Origin: JAAXPZ01 sp965215705
GTDB lineage: Bacteria > Campylobacterota > Campylobacteria > Campylobacterales > Sulfurovaceae
Length of the DNA stretch: 64,000 bases
Reading direction: 5' to 3'
Assembly: GCA_965215705.1 (NCBI GenBank)
Contig: CBDCEE010000002.1
Location: 62,001 to 126,000 of the forward strand
This document shows positions 7,246 to 16,721 of this stretch, one piece after another. Within the stretch, counting starts at the first letter, position 1. Each line of letters opens with the position of its first letter. The notes beneath the pieces were generated by a model. It was given only the letters and a program-made list of their open reading frames with translations. It did no database searches and was not told the origin of the DNA. A program made the translations under genes and the position numbers.

Positions 7246-8410
7246 AAAATGTATTGGTTTTAACCGAACTTGTTACCCCCGCAGTAGCACCAATCACTCT
7301 ACCCAATCCTCTATCAGTATTTATGCTATCTATATATTGTTTTCTTATGAGCTCTGCTGGCTGAGATCCAAATCCTTCTTCAAGAGAGTTAAAGAGTACA
7401 TGCTGTCCCATTTCTTCATTGAATTTACTAAAAAACCTCAAACTTTGACTATGCCACCGATCAAATGCCTCTTTTCTCTTAGGATAAATATTCCACTTTT
7501 CTGCAAAGTTTTCACCAGTAACTGTAGGATTCTCAATCCAGTACAACGAACCTCTCATCTCAATAAACTTCGGCATATGTTTCAAAGTATCAACCATTAA
7601 ATCATATGCATTATCATAAGGATATGTTCGTATACAATATTCGTATGCTTTTGCTGCTAAAGTCGTAATAATAATCGATATAGGAGCATCATCTTGATCT
7701 TTGAACATTTCATCTCTGTGTCTTTTAAAGATTTGTACAAACCTTTTTAGCAAAGCCTTATTATGCGGGTTGTGATCAGGTAGTTCTGTAACTGTTGCTG
7801 CATCTTCAAGAGCCACAACCGTATTTCTTGATTCAAACATACTTTTTGTAATATCAAGCATTGGTTGCATTTCGGAAATATTATCAAACCATTGGGCTAG
7901 ACCTTTTGGATTTGATGGCATGTATTGTTTTAACTCTTTATCAGCGACCAATTCACTTTCATTATGTGGTTCATAATGATTGTCAAGTGAAGGTGTAATA
8001 TCAAGATGAAACTTGTTTGCATATTCCAGACACCATCCTCTATTAAGCGGTTTCAACATCTTTTTATAGGTCTCATGCTCTTTTAGTCTATTTCCAATTA
8101 ACTTTTTTAATTGGTTGGGTGTGATATCATCAGCAGAAACATTTTGTGTGTAGAAGACCAAATCAATATCAAATTCATTTTTTCCTTTTGGTCTAACGGC
8201 AGTTTCCAATCGAATAGAACCTTGAGGATATATTTGTCCATCTTTAAAACACTGTTTTTTCCCTGAACCCAAAATACAATATTCTCCCTCAGCTAACCAC
8301 TTACCTACCGCTTCATATCTCTCTTTTGCTTCGTTGTATTGTGATGGAGTTATATCAAGGGAATCACCAATTTTCTCCAAAATCTTAAAAAGTTCTTTTT
8401 TACTTGACAT
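7223..8410 (-). CDS. CD-NTase, cGAS/DncV-like nucleotidyltransferase of CBASS
   Basis: This 395-residue enzyme is expected to make a cyclic oligonucleotide second messenger on phage infection. The nucleotidyltransferase signature is clear: 'YPQGSIRLETAVRP' with GS at 64-65, the metal-binding D81-I-D83 in 'NEFDIDLVFY', and a third acidic residue at D137 in 'FHLDITPSL'. The C-terminus is flexible and ends in Gly, the residue that E2-type partners conjugate in type II CBASS. The clade and cyclic nucleotide product cannot be assigned from sequence alone. It overlaps the phospholipase gene by 11 bp and the E2-like gene by 23 bp, so the operon is tightly coupled. Confidence 0.88.
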   Translation of the reverse strand: MSSKKELFKILEKIGDSLDITPSQYNEAKERYEAVGKWLAEGEYCILGSGKKQCFKDGQIYPQGSIRLETAVRPKGKNEFDIDLVFYTQNVSADDITPNQLKKLIGNRLKEHETYKKMLKPLNRGWCLEYANKFHLDITPSLDNHYEPHNESELVADKELKQYMPSNPKGLAQWFDNISEMQPMLDITKSMFESRNTVVALEDAATVTELPDHNPHNKALLKRFVQIFKRHRDEMFKDQDDAPISIIITTLAAKAYEYCIRTYPYDNAYDLMVDTLKHMPKFIEMRGSLYWIENPTVTGENFAEKWNIYPKRKEAFDRWHSQSLRFFSKFNEEMGQHVLFNSLEEGFGSQPAELIRKQYIDSINTDRGLGRVIGATAGVTSSVKTNTFYGDGLEG

Positions 8411-9359
8411 CTGTGTCCTTTATGTATGTATTCATGAATGTTTGGATTTCAGCATGTCTATCCGAAAAATCCTTATCAGCCCTGCTCAATAGGTTTTTAT
8501 TTTGTGTCGTATCATCTAACGGCAAAGTTTTATCACTTGTAAATGTCAATCTCAAAATATTTTCCTTAGGCATTAAAAAGTTCAATAGGCTGCTATTTAC
8601 TTTGGTTTGTAAGTTCAAGATTGTTGAAATCAGTTTTGATCTTTTCCAGCCAGTCAAGAAGCCCCATAACTTTGTATCTATATGGTAATCATTCTCCTCT
8701 ACACCAGTACCTATTGATACGACTACTACATCTTTTGGTTCAGCATTAAAAATCTTTTTTGCTTCAGCCAATGCAACCAACACTGGACTATTTGCCCATA
8801 AACCTCCATCGGAGAGTAAAAAGTTTCCTACCTTATGGGGTGGGAAAAAAATGGGTGCGGAAGATGAAGCCATAATTGCATCATATAAAGCGATATCTTT
8901 ATCTCTTACTAAAACTTTTGGGTTTCCATTTCCATCTTTTTGATTGTTAAAAGTAGTTTTGAAGACAAATTGAGAAGAATTACCAATATCTGTGGCACAT
9001 ATGAGTAAAGGTTTTTCTATATCACCAAGCACGGTGTTGTTGAATATTGATTTCAATTGTGCTTGCAAAGGCTCTGGTCTATATTTACTTGTAAATAGTC
9101 CTGATCTTGAGAACCATCTTTTCTTAAAAATGTTTTTTCCTTCATTTTGATAAAGTGAAATAACTGTATCGAGATTTATTCTTTGTGCAATTGCCCCGGC
9201 AAGAATAGAACCTGTAGAGGTACCTATTATCAAATCAAAATCATTATATAGATCAATACCACATTTATCTTCAATATTTTTTAACATTTGAGCAGAATAT
9301 AATCCTCTAATACCACCACCATCCAAGGATAAGATTCTAAACTTCTTTCTGTCTGCCAT
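8400..9359 (-). CDS. capV: Patatin-like phospholipase, CBASS effector (CapV type)
   Basis: The enzyme is a predicted membrane-degrading phospholipase switched on by the CBASS cyclic nucleotide. Its 319 residues show the oxyanion-hole motif DGGGIRG (residues 13-19), the nucleophile elbow GTSTG (46-50, Ser48) and the catalytic Asp in SDGG (Asp184), the complete Ser-Asp dyad of patatins. The position next to the CD-NTase is the CapV arrangement. The frame extends to 9380, but the ATG at 9359 places the glycine-rich loop at the usual distance. It overlaps the upstream membrane gene by about 23 bp. Confidence 0.88.
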   Translation of the reverse strand: MADRKKFRILSLDGGGIRGLYSAQMLKNIEDKCGIDLYNDFDLIIGTSTGSILAGAIAQRINLDTVISLYQNEGKNIFKKRWFSRSGLFTSKYRPEPLQAQLKSIFNNTVLGDIEKPLLICATDIGNSSQFVFKTTFNNQKDGNGNPKVLVRDKDIALYDAIMASSSAPIFFPPHKVGNFLLSDGGLWANSPVLVALAEAKKIFNAEPKDVVVVSIGTGVEENDYHIDTKLWGFLTGWKRSKLISTILNLQTKVNSSLLNFLMPKENILRLTFTSDKTLPLDDTTQNKNLLSRADKDFSDRHAEIQTFMNTYIKDTDVK

Positions 9360-9693
9360 ATTTATCCTCCACTTTTTCAACCATCATATCAAAAAATACA
9401 ACTAAATAGAAAAAATATGTCATAATGACAGATAATCCAATCAAAAGTATGAAAAAATGTCCTTTTATATATAGATAGGCTATTGTTGCGGTGGTGATGA
9501 TGATTATTGCTAGCAATGATTTTTCTGTAAGTTTGTTGCGTTCTCTTTTGGTCAATGATAAGTCGTATGATACTTCATCACGAAAGAAAAACAGATATAA
9601 CGCTACGATAAAAGCTATTGGTAGTATCCAAAGTATATTTTCAAACCAATTTGCAAATGCATCGATAAGTATTTGATGTATATCTAAACTCAT
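9337..9693 (-). CDS. Small membrane protein, first gene of the CBASS operon
   Basis: The 118-residue protein is not recognised. It shows about three hydrophobic segments, near residues 18-38, 58-76 and 79-101, with basic patches between them. It has a usable AGGAG ribosome-binding site and overlaps the phospholipase start, so it is part of the same operon. CBASS operons with a patatin effector are not normally described with such a gene. It might tether or modulate the effector at the membrane, or be an additional effector; both are inference. Confidence 0.7.
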   Translation of the reverse strand: MSLDIHQILIDAFANWFENILWILPIAFIVALYLFFFRDEVSYDLSLTKRERNKLTEKSLLAIIIITTATIAYLYIKGHFFILLIGLSVIMTYFFYLVVFFDMMVEKVEDKYGRQKEV

Positions 9694-9788
9694 AGTGTAT
9701 TACTCCTATTTTTTTATTTGTGAGTCTTGGTAAGATTCCCACAATAGAAGTATGACATGAGTAACGGCGGTTTAGTTCGCCTATTCTA

Positions 9789-10715
9789 TTAATCTAGGTC
9801 TATTTTGGAGTAGTTTTGAAGATTTTCTTCGATTCTTGTACAGAGGGATGTAGGCTCTACAGCTTTAACATAGGGAAGAAACTGTTGTATCGTTGGGATG
9901 ATTTCCATTTCATCAGTAATACGTATTTCTAGCTTTGTATAGTTGGGGTCATTTGTGGGTGACAATATCTGAGATGGAGATAGCGGCTGTCTTTCAAAAT
10001 ACCTAAGAACTTTTTTATGAATAAGTAGCTCTATATCTATTGGCGGTGCGTCTTTAAAGTATGCATTTATAGCACCATCTAGTTTTTCTAATATGTTTGT
10101 GTGTGGTTGTTCAAAGTGTTCTCCTGTTGCATCTAAAGCTTCTATAGTTTTTAAATGAAATTTTTTAATGATATTATCTTTGGCATCCCAGAGAAAAAGA
10201 TACCAATATCCTTCAAGCATTACTATCTTCAAAGGGTGAATGACTCTCTCTTTTCCTCTATAACGACAGGAGAGTACGGATTTGGATAAGATAGCATTTT
10301 TTATGATAGCAAGCTTACCTTCGTCATCTTTGCCTATCTTCTCCATCTTTGTTTTTTTAAATATATTTAGAGATGCTCTTCTTTTGAAGCGGTTAAAAAG
10401 CCTTTTTGAGGCTATGTTAAATCGTCTTCCTAGTGTATCGCTATGGTTTTCTAACAGCTTGATAATTACAAGCTCTTCAGCACTCAATAGTGTATCTGAT
10501 AAAAAGTTTTTTGTTGCATAGTAATTTCTTGTTTTGTTATCGTATGTTATATCATCAGGGAAAAGAGGGAGCAGATTTTTCTTTATGTTCTCTCGTATGG
10601 TTCGTTCGGGTATACCGTAACGAGCATGAAGAGAAGCCACATTTAGACTCTCCCCATTTGCGAGGTTTTTCAACAATACAGGCAATATATTGATCATATC
10701 TTCATTGATTTTCAT
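9789..10715 (-). CDS. WYL-domain transcriptional regulator
   Basis: The 308-residue protein has an N-terminal winged helix-turn-helix (about residues 22-50, 'LNVASLHARYGIPERTIRENI'). A WYL domain is centred on W171-Y-L in 'GYWYLFLWD', and a C-terminal WCX-like part follows. This is the architecture of regulators such as BrxR and CapW, which sit in and control phage-defence operons. The start overlaps the hsdS stop by 4 bp (ATGA), and the CBASS operon begins 95 bp downstream on the same strand. It could therefore control either module. WYL domains are thought to sense nucleic-acid or nucleotide ligands. Confidence 0.85.
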   Translation of the reverse strand: MKINEDMINILPVLLKNLANGESLNVASLHARYGIPERTIRENIKKNLLPLFPDDITYDNKTRNYYATKNFLSDTLLSAEELVIIKLLENHSDTLGRRFNIASKRLFNRFKRRASLNIFKKTKMEKIGKDDEGKLAIIKNAILSKSVLSCRYRGKERVIHPLKIVMLEGYWYLFLWDAKDNIIKKFHLKTIEALDATGEHFEQPHTNILEKLDGAINAYFKDAPPIDIELLIHKKVLRYFERQPLSPSQILSPTNDPNYTKLEIRITDEMEIIPTIQQFLPYVKAVEPTSLCTRIEENLQNYSKIDLD

Positions 10716-11971
10716 CCACTTTCTCCATACCCCTGCACAGGCTCAGCCACCATGAGTTCGTCTGTCTCTGTGATATCATCTGATACCTTTACCTGCCCAT
10801 TCATGAGCATAGGGAGGAGCCAGTCTCTTAGCTGGGTGAGTTTTTGAGTTTGCTTGTGGTTATTGAGTATTTTTTTATTGTATTGTGATACGATATTATC
10901 ATATTTTACAAGATAATCTCTATGTGGATAAACAAATTTCAATGAATACAAATCATCTTTTGTTATGGAGCCAAAAGTAGTTCCTGCGCTATTCCTGTGG
11001 TCAAATATTTTTTTAAAATAAACCATGACATAATAGAGATAAGAATCAAAACCTTCTTTGCTATGCAGTGAAGCCAGCCCTCTACCTATGCAACAATCAT
11101 TATCTGCGATATTTAAAGTACCAACAGGTGCTCTCACACTTAAAAGGACATCCCCACTTTTAGCCATACGACTTGGTTCAGTAGTATATTGTCTGACTGA
11201 TGGATATCTCCATCCAAAATCTGTACAGCCCTGAAAAAATATTGTACCTTGCATATCATTATTATATGAATCACCAGAAGGTGATTGTCCCATAGTAATA
11301 TTGGCTATATCTGACAATTCCTTAATCTCCCACCCTTCAGGAATCTCCCTCTTCAGCTCATCGCTATACACCATCTTGCCACCAGAGCTTTTATAGGGAT
11401 TTCCATTAGTATCAGGGAAGTCAAACTGGACAAACCAGTAGTCATAGAGGGTTTTTGCCATGGATTCTAGCTCTTTGTTTATTTGGTTGTTGAGTTCTAT
11501 TTTTTTATCCAATATTGTGGGTATAAAAGCAATAGCCTCTTGTTTGAATTTTGGTAAATAGGGTATCAAAAAGTCCATAATCTGGTTTTTGTCACCACGA
11601 GGCATTTTAGTGCCCTTAGAACCATTCATCACATGTTCAAAAAAATCATCTCTGAAAAGAGCATAATATACAAACCTTGGATCAAATTCTTTTTTTACTT
11701 TGATAACCAATACATCTGCTGAAGCCCCACCTTCTCTATCGGAAAACCATATTTTTTTCAAATAAGGCCGAATATTGGCTATAAGAATATCACCTCTCCC
11801 ATATTTGATAAGGTTGCCTTCTTGAGGTGGCAAATTGACAGCACATTTTATTCCCTGTTTATTCTGTAAAATATTATCTGTGGTAATAAAATTTTCAAGA
11901 GATACTTCATTGATGGGTATTTTGTCATCTGAGTAATCTGCCACATCTTTTAGTGTAACAGTTTTATGCAT
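10712..11971 (-). CDS. hsdS: Type I restriction-modification specificity subunit
   Basis: HsdS carries the DNA target recognition for both methylation and cleavage. The 419 residues show two target-recognition domains separated by a conserved helical region ('KELESMAKTLYDYWFVQFDFP', about residues 164-184) and a C-terminal helical repeat ending near 'LRDWLLPMLMNGQ'. Both recognition-domain stretches are AT-rich, while the central conserved block looks like host DNA, which suggests domain shuffling. The start overlaps the hsdM stop by 8 bp. Confidence 0.92.
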   Translation of the reverse strand: MHKTVTLKDVADYSDDKIPINEVSLENFITTDNILQNKQGIKCAVNLPPQEGNLIKYGRGDILIANIRPYLKKIWFSDREGGASADVLVIKVKKEFDPRFVYYALFRDDFFEHVMNGSKGTKMPRGDKNQIMDFLIPYLPKFKQEAIAFIPTILDKKIELNNQINKELESMAKTLYDYWFVQFDFPDTNGNPYKSSGGKMVYSDELKREIPEGWEIKELSDIANITMGQSPSGDSYNNDMQGTIFFQGCTDFGWRYPSVRQYTTEPSRMAKSGDVLLSVRAPVGTLNIADNDCCIGRGLASLHSKEGFDSYLYYVMVYFKKIFDHRNSAGTTFGSITKDDLYSLKFVYPHRDYLVKYDNIVSQYNKKILNNHKQTQKLTQLRDWLLPMLMNGQVKVSDDITETDELMVAEPVQGYGESG

Positions 11972-13586
11972 ATGTAATACCTTCCAAAGCTACTTCTATC
12001 TCTTTTTCTAATTTGTGAGATTCTTTAAATAATCCCTTTAGCTCATGATTAAAGCTACTTATCCTTTTCTCAAATTCTTCAGCTGAAATATCCACATACT
12101 CAATCCTTACCTCAAAATACTGCCCTGCACTAAATGAATAATTTTTTTTGACTATATCATCATAATTGACTACAACCGAGAGGTTATCTATTTGTTTTTT
12201 GTTATTAAAAGTATCTATAATTTTTTGCTCTTCATCTTCAGAAAGTATAGTTTTTTGGTTCTTTCCATCTTTAATCTTCTGTCCCATATTGGATGCATCT
12301 ATCAAAACTACATCTTCCGTATTAGCTCTGTCTAAAAAGAGTATAGATACATTGGTACCTGTCGTAGCGAAAATATGACTAGGCATAGAGACAACACCAG
12401 CCAGCATTTTATTTTTCACTAAATACTCTCGTATTTTTTTATCAATACCTGTTTTAGTAATAGCTCCTGTAGGTATTACTATAGCTGCTTTACCTGATGG
12501 AGAAAGTGAGTATATGATATGCTGTAAAAAGAGTGTATAAATAGCCATGCTGTCTAGTTTTTTTGCAGGTATTTTAGGTATGCCTGCAAAGAATCTCTCA
12601 TGATTCTCCTTGGTATCGAGATCTGCCCTGAAATCTGAAAAATCCAAATTGAATGGAGGATTTGAGACGATATAGTCAAACTGCATCAATGAGCCATCAT
12701 CATTTCTATGATAGGGCTCTAGGATGGTGTTACCCTGAATGATGTTCGAGATAGAGTGTACCAGGTTGTTGAGTATCAGATTTAGTCTGAGTAGGCTCGA
12801 AGATTTCTGTGAAATGTCCTGAGAGTAGATCGTACACTTATCCTCGCCTATGGCATGGGCAATATTCATCAGTAGGGTACCAGAGCCAGCAGAGGGGTCA
12901 TAACAGGTGACATCCTGTACATCCTCAGTCACTAGTATGGCAGCCATGATCTTGGCTACAGCATGAGGGGTGTAGTACTCCGCATATTTGCCGCCTCCGT
13001 CTTTGTTGTAGTCTTTGATGAGATACTCGAAGATCGTCGCATAAAAGTCATATTTTTGGTTAAATATCCCCTCAAAGCTGAACTCTGTCAGCTGATTGAT
13101 CAGTGCCTTGGCAAAGTTGTCTCTCTTGCTGGCATCGGTGATAAACTGGCTGAGCTCATCAAAGAGGACTATTTTCGAGCCTCCGTCTGTTTTGACAGAG
13201 AAGATATCATTATTGGTAATAGCAATGTCTCTGAGAGTATCGTCAAAGAGCTTGGCAAAGTCTGACTCATTTTGACGGTTGTACAAATGTGAGATAAAAT
13301 GCTCAGGTTTCATCACCGCTGTGTCTGCCCCTAATTGCATAGTGAGTATCTCATACTCATCTGCAGGGTACTTGGCAATGACCTCTTCCCATTTATCTGC
13401 TTTGGCTAGTTTATCATCTATCTGTTTTGCCTCATAGGCGAACTTGTCATTAAGGAACTTGTAGAGAAACACCTGCGTAATGATCTTGAACTCATTGCCG
13501 TCATTGCCTAGCCCATAGGTCGCACAGATCCCCTTGAGGTTGTCTATGAGTCTTTTGGTCTGACTCTCAAAATCTATCGTTACCAA
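11964..13586 (-). CDS. hsdM: Type I restriction-modification methyltransferase subunit
   Basis: HsdM methylates adenine N6 in the HsdS target. The 540-residue protein has the SAM-binding motif DPSAGSG (residues 230-236) and the catalytic motif NPPF (309-312), with an N-terminal helical domain of the HsdM_N type. The start codon is TTG at 13586, preceded by GGAG, and overlaps the hsdR stop by 7 bp. The N-terminal half has host-like composition and the C-terminal part is more AT-rich. The gene looks intact, so methylation may continue even though hsdR appears broken. Confidence 0.93.
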   Translation of the reverse strand: MVTIDFESQTKRLIDNLKGICATYGLGNDGNEFKIITQVFLYKFLNDKFAYEAKQIDDKLAKADKWEEVIAKYPADEYEILTMQLGADTAVMKPEHFISHLYNRQNESDFAKLFDDTLRDIAITNNDIFSVKTDGGSKIVLFDELSQFITDASKRDNFAKALINQLTEFSFEGIFNQKYDFYATIFEYLIKDYNKDGGGKYAEYYTPHAVAKIMAAILVTEDVQDVTCYDPSAGSGTLLMNIAHAIGEDKCTIYSQDISQKSSSLLRLNLILNNLVHSISNIIQGNTILEPYHRNDDGSLMQFDYIVSNPPFNLDFSDFRADLDTKENHERFFAGIPKIPAKKLDSMAIYTLFLQHIIYSLSPSGKAAIVIPTGAITKTGIDKKIREYLVKNKMLAGVVSMPSHIFATTGTNVSILFLDRANTEDVVLIDASNMGQKIKDGKNQKTILSEDEEQKIIDTFNNKKQIDNLSVVVNYDDIVKKNYSFSAGQYFEVRIEYVDISAEEFEKRISSFNHELKGLFKESHKLEKEIEVALEGITYA

Positions 13587-16126
13587 CCTATTACTCCGTT
13601 AAATTCATTCATATACTCTTTTACCACCAATCCATTGATATATTTAATAGCCTCTGCATTCAGAGATAACTTTTGATTTTTCATAAACTCTTCTATCACC
13701 ATTTTTACCATCTCTTTATCAAAGTAGTCCTCGTTGTCGAGTATCTTCGTGTTTTTCAATACCTGCAGGTCTGCCAGTTCCTTGATATGCTGCAAGGCAT
13801 CAAAGATCTGTATCTCTTTTTGGGAGATATCCCCTCTCTGTGAGAGCCGCTTGTGTATACGTGCATACTTCTCGTCATGCTTGTACTTGGCTTTGAGCCT
13901 GTTGTTTCTTTGGTTTAGCTCTCTGACTCGCTCTAGTATCTTGTTGAGGCTTCCTATATTTCGCTTCATATCCTCTTGGCTGACCTCAGAGAGCTTTTTC
14001 TTTTTGAAAAGCCTCTCTAGCTCCTCTTTGAGAGTGATGAACTCAGGATCTTTCTGGTCAAAGTTGCTTGCCAGCTCTTCTCTGGCTTTGCGTAGTGTCT
14101 CCTTGAGTCTGTCTGCGAGTAGCAGCTCCTCTTGACCCACTTTGGTGAACATGAAGATAATATCTTCTAGGGCTACATTGAGCAGGTTTGTACTACTGTC
14201 ATTGCCTTCGATATTTTTCTTGAGATTTAGCAGGTTGAGATGGTTTCTCGCTTCTATGTAGAGTCTGGAGAGCTGCTGGAAATCTATCTTCTCTAGTAAC
14301 TCATAGTGCCCATAGAGACGGATGAGATTATAGAGGCTCTTTGCATTGCTCAAGACCTTTACTAGTGCTTGCATCTGTTTGATCTCTTGTATCTCACTGA
14401 TCTGTCGGGAGAAGAGCTCTGCATTCTCTGTATCAAACTCCCAGAGTACCTCTCTGATCTCTGCGATCTCCTCCTCAATCTCCTCTTTGGATTTGAAGAG
14501 ATTGCTGTAGTGCTCCATCTCATCGCCCAGCTCTGATTGAAGCTCATCAAAATAGGCTTTGTTGGTCTTGTCAAACTCTTTGCTGATATCTGCAAAGTCT
14601 ACGACATAGCCATATTTGAACGATTTATAGGTTCTGTTGACTCTGGTGAGGGTCTGTAGTAGGTTGTGGTCTTTGACGATTCTGCCCAGGTAAAGCTTTT
14701 TGAGACGAGGTGCATCAAACCCTGTCAAGAGCATATTGTAGACAAATAGGATATCGATCTTGCCCTCTTTGAACTGCTCAACCCATGCTTTGATCTCTTG
14801 CTTGTCTCCCACATCATGCAGGATCAGTTGGGCAGTTTTGACCTTGTATGATCGTTTCTTCTTTTTGCCATACGTGAGCTTGGCATCACCATCTGCTACC
14901 ATAGTTTCTGGTAGCTCTTCTGTATACAGCTCCTGTCTCTGTTGAAATATCTCATACATCATCTTGGCTTGGTCTGAACTGTCACAGACCACCATTGCCC
15001 CGATACTCTCATCATCTTCTGTCTGTCTGCTGCGCTCAAAATCTTGGAGGATATACTCTAGCATAGGCTCCACAAACTGCTGGTGGGCATAGATCTCCCT
15101 CTTGGAGATGCCGCCTTTGAGTACCTCTATCTCTTCGAGTGCTTTTTGTAGGGTGATCTTGTAGTTGGTCTCTATCTCTTCACGAATGAGTCTAAGCGTA
15201 TAGCCATCTGCGATGGAGGCGTTGTAGTAGTACTTGTGTATGTAGTCTCCAAAGAGTACTTTGGAATTGTAGTCATTACCTAATCGTGGAGTACCTGTGA
15301 GCCCTATGATAATGGCATTTCTGTCTGACTCAGAAAGATTTGCCAAGAAGTCTCCTTCTGGATTGTAGCCACGATGTACTTCATCGATGAAGTAGATACG
15401 CTGCAGGTCTGTGCTGTAGTCATCTTGTGTGACAACTTGGGCATCTGTACTGAACTTGTGTATGTTCACTACGGTGATCTCTGGCTTACCTGACATATTG
15501 GTAATAGAGGATTGCTTTTTGATCTCTCTGGCAAATTCACTTTTGGAGCTGACCGTATGCACCACGAGACCTCGTGCCAAAAACTCTTTTTTGGCTTGAT
15601 TTAGCAGATCAAGCCTATCTACGATGAAGTAGAATTTGGGGATACGATGCTGTTTTTGATAGTAGTCTGTGAGATACTTGACATTGTAGTATGCCAGTGC
15701 AGTTTTGCCACTTCCTTGGGTGTGCCAAATGATGCCTTTTTGTATCCCCTCATCCAGTTTTTTCTCTATGGCTTTGGTGGCGAAAATCTGAGGATAGCGC
15801 ATGATGTGCTTCTGTATCTTCTTTCCTTTGACATAGGTGATAGCATACCGCAAGAGAAAAGAGAGACGTTCACGGCTAAAGAGTGAGGTAGAGAGTCTGT
15901 TTGTCGGGGTATTGGGGGATTTATTTGTCTGAAATTCTGGACTATGTTTTAGTGTTGTATAGTTTGTATCTTGAAGGAGAAACGCCTCTACGGTCTCATC
16001 CTCTGGTAGTAGCAGCTTTTCTAAGTCAAACTCTTCCTCTTCTCTAAAGAAATTGAACTTTGACTTCATCATACGATGGCGTAGCATAAAATGCACCCTC
16101 CACAGGCGAAGTGGTATACTCACCAT
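13580..16126 (-). pseudogene. hsdR: Type I restriction endonuclease HsdR, helicase and C-terminal part
   Basis: This open frame encodes most of HsdR: the Walker A stretch 'WHTQGSGKT' (about residue 134 of the frame), the DEVH box in 'YFIDEVHRGYNP', the 'GLTGTPRL' motif III region and a long helical C-terminus that docks on HsdM/HsdS. It lacks the nuclease domain, which lies in the overlapping upstream frame (16044-16661). The join reads well if one base near 16058 is removed, giving V-K-F-N-F-F-R-E-E. Either the gene has a frameshift, or the assembly has a one-base error, or there is programmed frameshifting. The first 18 codons of this frame are not real protein sequence. Confidence 0.85.
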
Positions 16127-16661
16127 ACTCCATATTGTTGGAGAACATCATGATCTGTGTGAGGTTCACGAACTTTCTGAACCTCTTGTTGGCAAAACGC
16201 GTATTGATACGCTTACGCTCAGCGAGCACACCATCAGGGTTATTGGGCTTTTTGACCTCTATGAATACCAAAGGCATCCCATTGATCAGCAAGATAATAT
16301 CAGGTCTGAACTCTTCATCACCGTTTTTGTAAGTCAGTTCTGTAACCACATGGAATGTGTTATTATCAAAATCATCCCAGTCTATCAGTCTAGTGCCAGA
16401 TGTCTCCATTAACATCTCGTAAAATGCATGACCCAAGTCCTCATTGTCTAACGAAAGACTTACGTCTTGGAACAGTCGATGCACAGCATCTTCATCTAGG
16501 TCTGGATTGATACGGAGCATCGCAGCCATGAAAAGATCAGGGAAAATATTTGTCCCCTCATCCCAAGAGGTATCATGGAGGGAGAGATAGGTATATCTCA
16601 GTCTCACAAGATGCAAAATAGCAGGGAGTTTGACTCTAGTGTCTTCGTTATGTCTACTCAT
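16044..16661 (-). pseudogene. hsdR: HsdR N-terminal nuclease part, separated by frameshift
   Basis: The first 205 residues hold the PD-(D/E)xK nuclease core: Asp121 in 'RPDIILLINGMP' and E135-V-K137 in 'FIEVKK'. The start at 16661 has a strong GGGAGGAG ribosome-binding site. The frame ends at a TAG just after the sequence that should continue into the helicase frame. Without the helicase part this fragment should not restrict DNA. It is otherwise undamaged, which makes the frameshift look recent, or an assembly error. Confidence 0.85.
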
Positions 16662-16721
16662 GCTCCTCCCTTGTTTTAAGTGATATTATTTTAGCGTAAA
16701 AAAGTTAGAACGATCAATATT

